Below are positions 61,504-64,000 of a stretch of DNA of 64,000 nucleotides, one piece after another. The position numbers and the translations under genes were made by a program. The stretch comes from Portunus trituberculatus (taxonomy: Eukaryota > Arthropoda > Malacostraca > Decapoda > Portunidae): contig NC_059303.1 in assembly GCF_017591435.1 (NCBI RefSeq), positions 2,877,860 to 2,941,859 of the forward strand, written 5' to 3'. The first letter of the stretch is position 1. Every line of letters begins with the position of its first letter. The notes below the pieces were generated by a model. It was not told where the DNA came from and searched no databases. It saw nothing but the letters and a program-made list of their open reading frames with translations.

Positions 61504-61715
61504 TTTATCTTTCAGTACCATGACGCGTTTCCATACTCATTCTGCTTACTAATTAGTGATTTTATACATCTCCAGAAACTTATGTGAGGGATTACAATAG
61601 TGAAGACTGTGGCCATTAATCTTCTGACCTCCAAAGACCCTTCCTAATGTCAATAAAGTAGGCTAATCGTAAACAAATCTCAAGGTAAAATGTATCCCAG
61701 TATTGAAAGGGTTAA
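61504..61715 (-). mobile_element. TTAA MITE, copy 4 (inverted)
   Basis: Reverse complement of copies 1-3. Plus-strand left end TTTATCTTTCAGTACCATGACG; right end TATCCCAGTATTGAAAGGG then TTAA (61,712-61,715). Internal CAGAAACTTATGTGAGG, AGTGAAGACTGTGGCCATTA and CTTCTGACCTCC match the family in complement. The left TTAA has mutated to TTTA. Confidence 0.88.
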
Positions 61716-61837
61716 GCACACAGGCAATAAACACACTGCCTCCTCCTTCAACCCGACACTCGCCACCGTCTCAGCATCAGGTACTGCAATTACTTGACGT
61801 GTTACAGCCCCGGCATCCTGTCCGCGTCACCTCGTCC

Positions 61838-61853
61838 CTCTCTCTCTATCTCT

Positions 61854-61911
<58 letters not shown>
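61838..61911 (+). repeat. (CT)n microsatellite
   Basis: About 74 bp of CT with a CTATCTCTTTAT interruption. Confidence 0.97.
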
Positions 61912-61914
<3 letters not shown>

Positions 61915-61954
61915 ACGTTATCACTGTTTATTGTTTCATTGTATAATTTAATTA

Positions 61955-61955
<1 letters not shown>

Positions 61956-62006
<51 letters not shown>
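61956..62006 (+). repeat. (ATT)n microsatellite
   Basis: About 51 bp of TTA. Confidence 0.97.
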
Positions 62007-62042
62007 TATTATCAATGTTTTATTTTCCTACAATTATTATCT

Positions 62043-62191
<149 letters not shown>

Positions 62192-62249
62192 AACACCTTT
62201 ATCATATTTGCTTTTCTTCCTTGAGCCATCTCTTATTTCATGCCATTTG

Positions 62250-62410
62250 TTGTCACCTGAGCCTACCTACCTGTGCTTGAGCTTACCTGTGCGTCCATCT
62301 CTTAATTATCTCGTCAGCCACCCGTCACCTGGCGTCTCCCGGAGCACCTGCAGGTAGGCGGGGGCCCTGAGGTGTGATTATGCCCGTTCCATGATTAATT
62401 GCAATACATG
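62250..62410. promoter_or_regulatory. complex block with repeated CACCTG
   Basis: GTCACCTGAG, GTCACCTGGCGTC and AGCACCTGCAGGTAGG within about 110 bp, flanked by TTAATTATC and ATTAATTGC. Same vocabulary as the other candidate regulatory blocks. Confidence 0.25.
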
Positions 62411-62543
62411 GTTAATATTTTTCCTACATTCCCCCTAATTACGTTTACGATCAAAAATTGAAGAGGCAAAATTTGAGAGAGTAGGAAACCATCAATCTTT
62501 TGAGGAAATCATTATCAGCCTCAACCATACATTAGCCCCCCCC

Positions 62544-62545
<2 letters not shown>

Positions 62546-62616
<71 letters not shown>
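62546..62616 (+). repeat. (CT)n microsatellite
   Basis: About 71 bp of CT after a C-run. Confidence 0.98.
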
Positions 62617-62620
<4 letters not shown>

Positions 62621-62720
62621 GTTACCTCCGTGCTCCTACTTTTTTTCTTTTTTCTCTACATATTTGCTTATATTATGTGTATTTTTTTTTCTTTATTCAT
62701 TTGTTGCTTTTTTTCTCCTT

Positions 62721-62868
<148 letters not shown>

Positions 62869-62917
62869 TAACGTTGATGTAGATAGTAACAGTATAATGA
62901 GATAGAAGTGGAGAAAG

Positions 62918-63161
62918 AGGAGGAGGAGGAGGAGGAGGAGGAGGAGGAGGAGGAGGAATGAAGAGGAGGAGGCATGGATAGGAGTTCTAAGTAGAGGGAG
63001 AAGAGGAGGAAGAAAAGGAGGAGGAGGAGGAGGAGAAGGAGGAAGAAGAGGAGGAGGAGGAGGAGGAACCAGCAAAAGGAGGATGCGAACGAGAAGGAAT
63101 TGTTTCTATAGTGAAGTGAAGAGGAGGAGGAGGAGGAGGAGGAGGAGGAGGAGGAGGAGGA
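62918..63161 (+). repeat. three (AGG)n tracts
   Basis: GGA runs at 62,918-62,957, 63,001-63,067 (interrupted) and 63,122-63,161. Confidence 0.95.
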
Positions 63162-63180
63162 GAAGGGCACGTCCGAGAAA

Positions 63181-63318
63181 CAGGAGGCCCGGCAGTCATT
63201 ACTGAAATTTACGATGGAGTCCAAGCAAGAACATTTGATAGAGTCAATCGGATCCGGACGAGACTGTTCATTAATTACCGTCCGATCTGGAGAGGCTAGA
63301 CTGCGGCCTCCATTAGCT
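63181..63318. other. unique block between repeats
   Basis: Complex sequence with TTCATTAATTACCGTCC; no gene seen. Confidence 0.45.
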
Positions 63319-63380
63319 TCCTCCTCCTCCTCCTCCTCCTCCTCCTCCTCCTCCTCCTCCTCCTCCTCCTCCTCCTCCTC
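63319..63380 (+). repeat. (CTC)n microsatellite
   Basis: About 62 bp of CTC. It lies inverted relative to the GGA tracts just upstream. Confidence 0.97.
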
Positions 63381-63464
63381 TTCTTCCTAATGCGTAAAAT
63401 TTGGTGTACTTTTTTATATTTTTTTGTCTTTTTATTTATATATTCGTTTTTTATTTCATTTACT

Positions 63465-63656
63465 CATTTATTTATTTATTTATTTATTTATTTGTTTATT
63501 TGTTTATCTTTCTTTTTTTTTCTCTCTGTATGTTTTAGTGTGTGTGAGGACGGATGGGGGTTTTGTTTTCTTTCTTTCTTTCTTTTTTCTTTCTTTCTTT
63601 CTTTCATCCTTTCTTTTTTCTTCATCATCATCATCATCTTCTTCTTCTTCTTCTTC

Positions 63657-63700
<44 letters not shown>

Positions 63701-63706
63701 TTTATT

Positions 63707-63739
<33 letters not shown>
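63465..63739 (+). repeat. (TTTA)n, (TTTC)n and (ATC)-(CTT)-(ATT)-(GTT) chain
   Basis: TTTA 63,465-63,505, TTTC 63,568-63,605, then CAT, CTT, TTA and GTT runs following one another at 63,623-63,739. Confidence 0.95.
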
Positions 63740-63825
63740 CTATTTTTATTTCATTATTTTTGTGTGTTTGGAAGGATGAGTGTTTTCTTGTTTTCTTTGT
63801 TTATTTATTGATTATCTTCTTGTTT

Positions 63826-63826
<1 letters not shown>

Positions 63827-63864
<38 letters not shown>
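63827..63864 (+). repeat. (GT)n microsatellite
   Basis: About 38 bp of GT. Confidence 0.97.
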
Positions 63865-63865
<1 letters not shown>

Positions 63866-63987
63866 GTTGTTGTTTTTCATTAATTTTGTTTTCTTGTTCA
63901 CGTTCCTCTCACAACCATATTTATATTCACTATAGTTTTTCTTTCCTCTTAGTGTTCAAATATTTTCAGTTTCCGAATTTTACCTTA

Positions 63988-64000
63988 TCATCATCATCAT
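63988..64000 (+). repeat. (ATC)n at window edge
   Basis: ATC units running off the end of the window. Confidence 0.7.

Overview
The window reads as nuclear DNA of an arthropod, most likely a decapod crustacean and plausibly a crab. The grounds are an extreme load of long (AG)n, (AC)n, (AGG)n and (AAT)n microsatellites, a short (TTAGG)n tract (the arthropod telomere motif), a decaying non-LTR retrotransposon of a type common in decapods, and no bacterial gene organisation. The species call is inference. I see no complete protein-coding gene. Almost every long open frame is a translation of a simple repeat (poly Ser-Leu, Arg-Glu, Thr-His, Cys-Val and similar).

Layout. 1-17.9 kb is a microsatellite field with long one-strand purine blocks, three minisatellites (about 2.0, 10.9 and 16.3 kb), a TTAA-flanked MITE (8.75 kb) and one possible 41-nt exon (13.65 kb). 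17.9-20.0 kb holds a 5'-truncated, frameshifted LINE with a poly(A) tail, sitting inside an (AG)n array. 20-31.6 kb has a roughly 70-bp minisatellite (21.3 kb), a large compound repeat (22.8-23.2 kb), a minus-strand LINE C-terminal remnant (24.1 kb), two weak promoter/first-exon candidates (23.3 and 28.0 kb) and a CpG-rich unique block (28.4-29.06 kb).

31.64-35.77 kb is a 4.1-kb hAT-like element bounded by a perfect 8-bp target duplication. It has no recognisable transposase. Inside it are a 613-bp tandem duplication, a 112-bp tandem array, a roughly 20-bp degenerate array, and five TTAGG units that interrupt only one of the duplicated copies. 35.8-36.7 kb has an 89-bp duplication around an (AAT)n tract and an 86-bp perfect AT palindrome. 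37-43 kb is mostly unique sequence with a cluster of same-orientation CAGGTG E-boxes and TAATTA sites that could be a developmental enhancer. 43-58 kb returns to microsatellites, with two more MITE copies, a roughly 150-bp minisatellite (52.3-53.2 kb) and a 114-bp higher-order repeat with (CT)n arrays built in (57.1-57.5 kb). 58.5-64 kb has a candidate promoter, a clearly intact tRNA-Ser(UGA) gene (60,691-60,772), a fourth MITE copy (minus strand) and more compound repeats.

The tRNA is the only gene I call with high confidence. Candidate exons and promoters are inferences from splice-like or core-promoter motifs. The most notable structures are the hAT-like composite with embedded satellite and telomere-type repeats, the four-copy TTAA MITE family, and the LINE embedded in a microsatellite.
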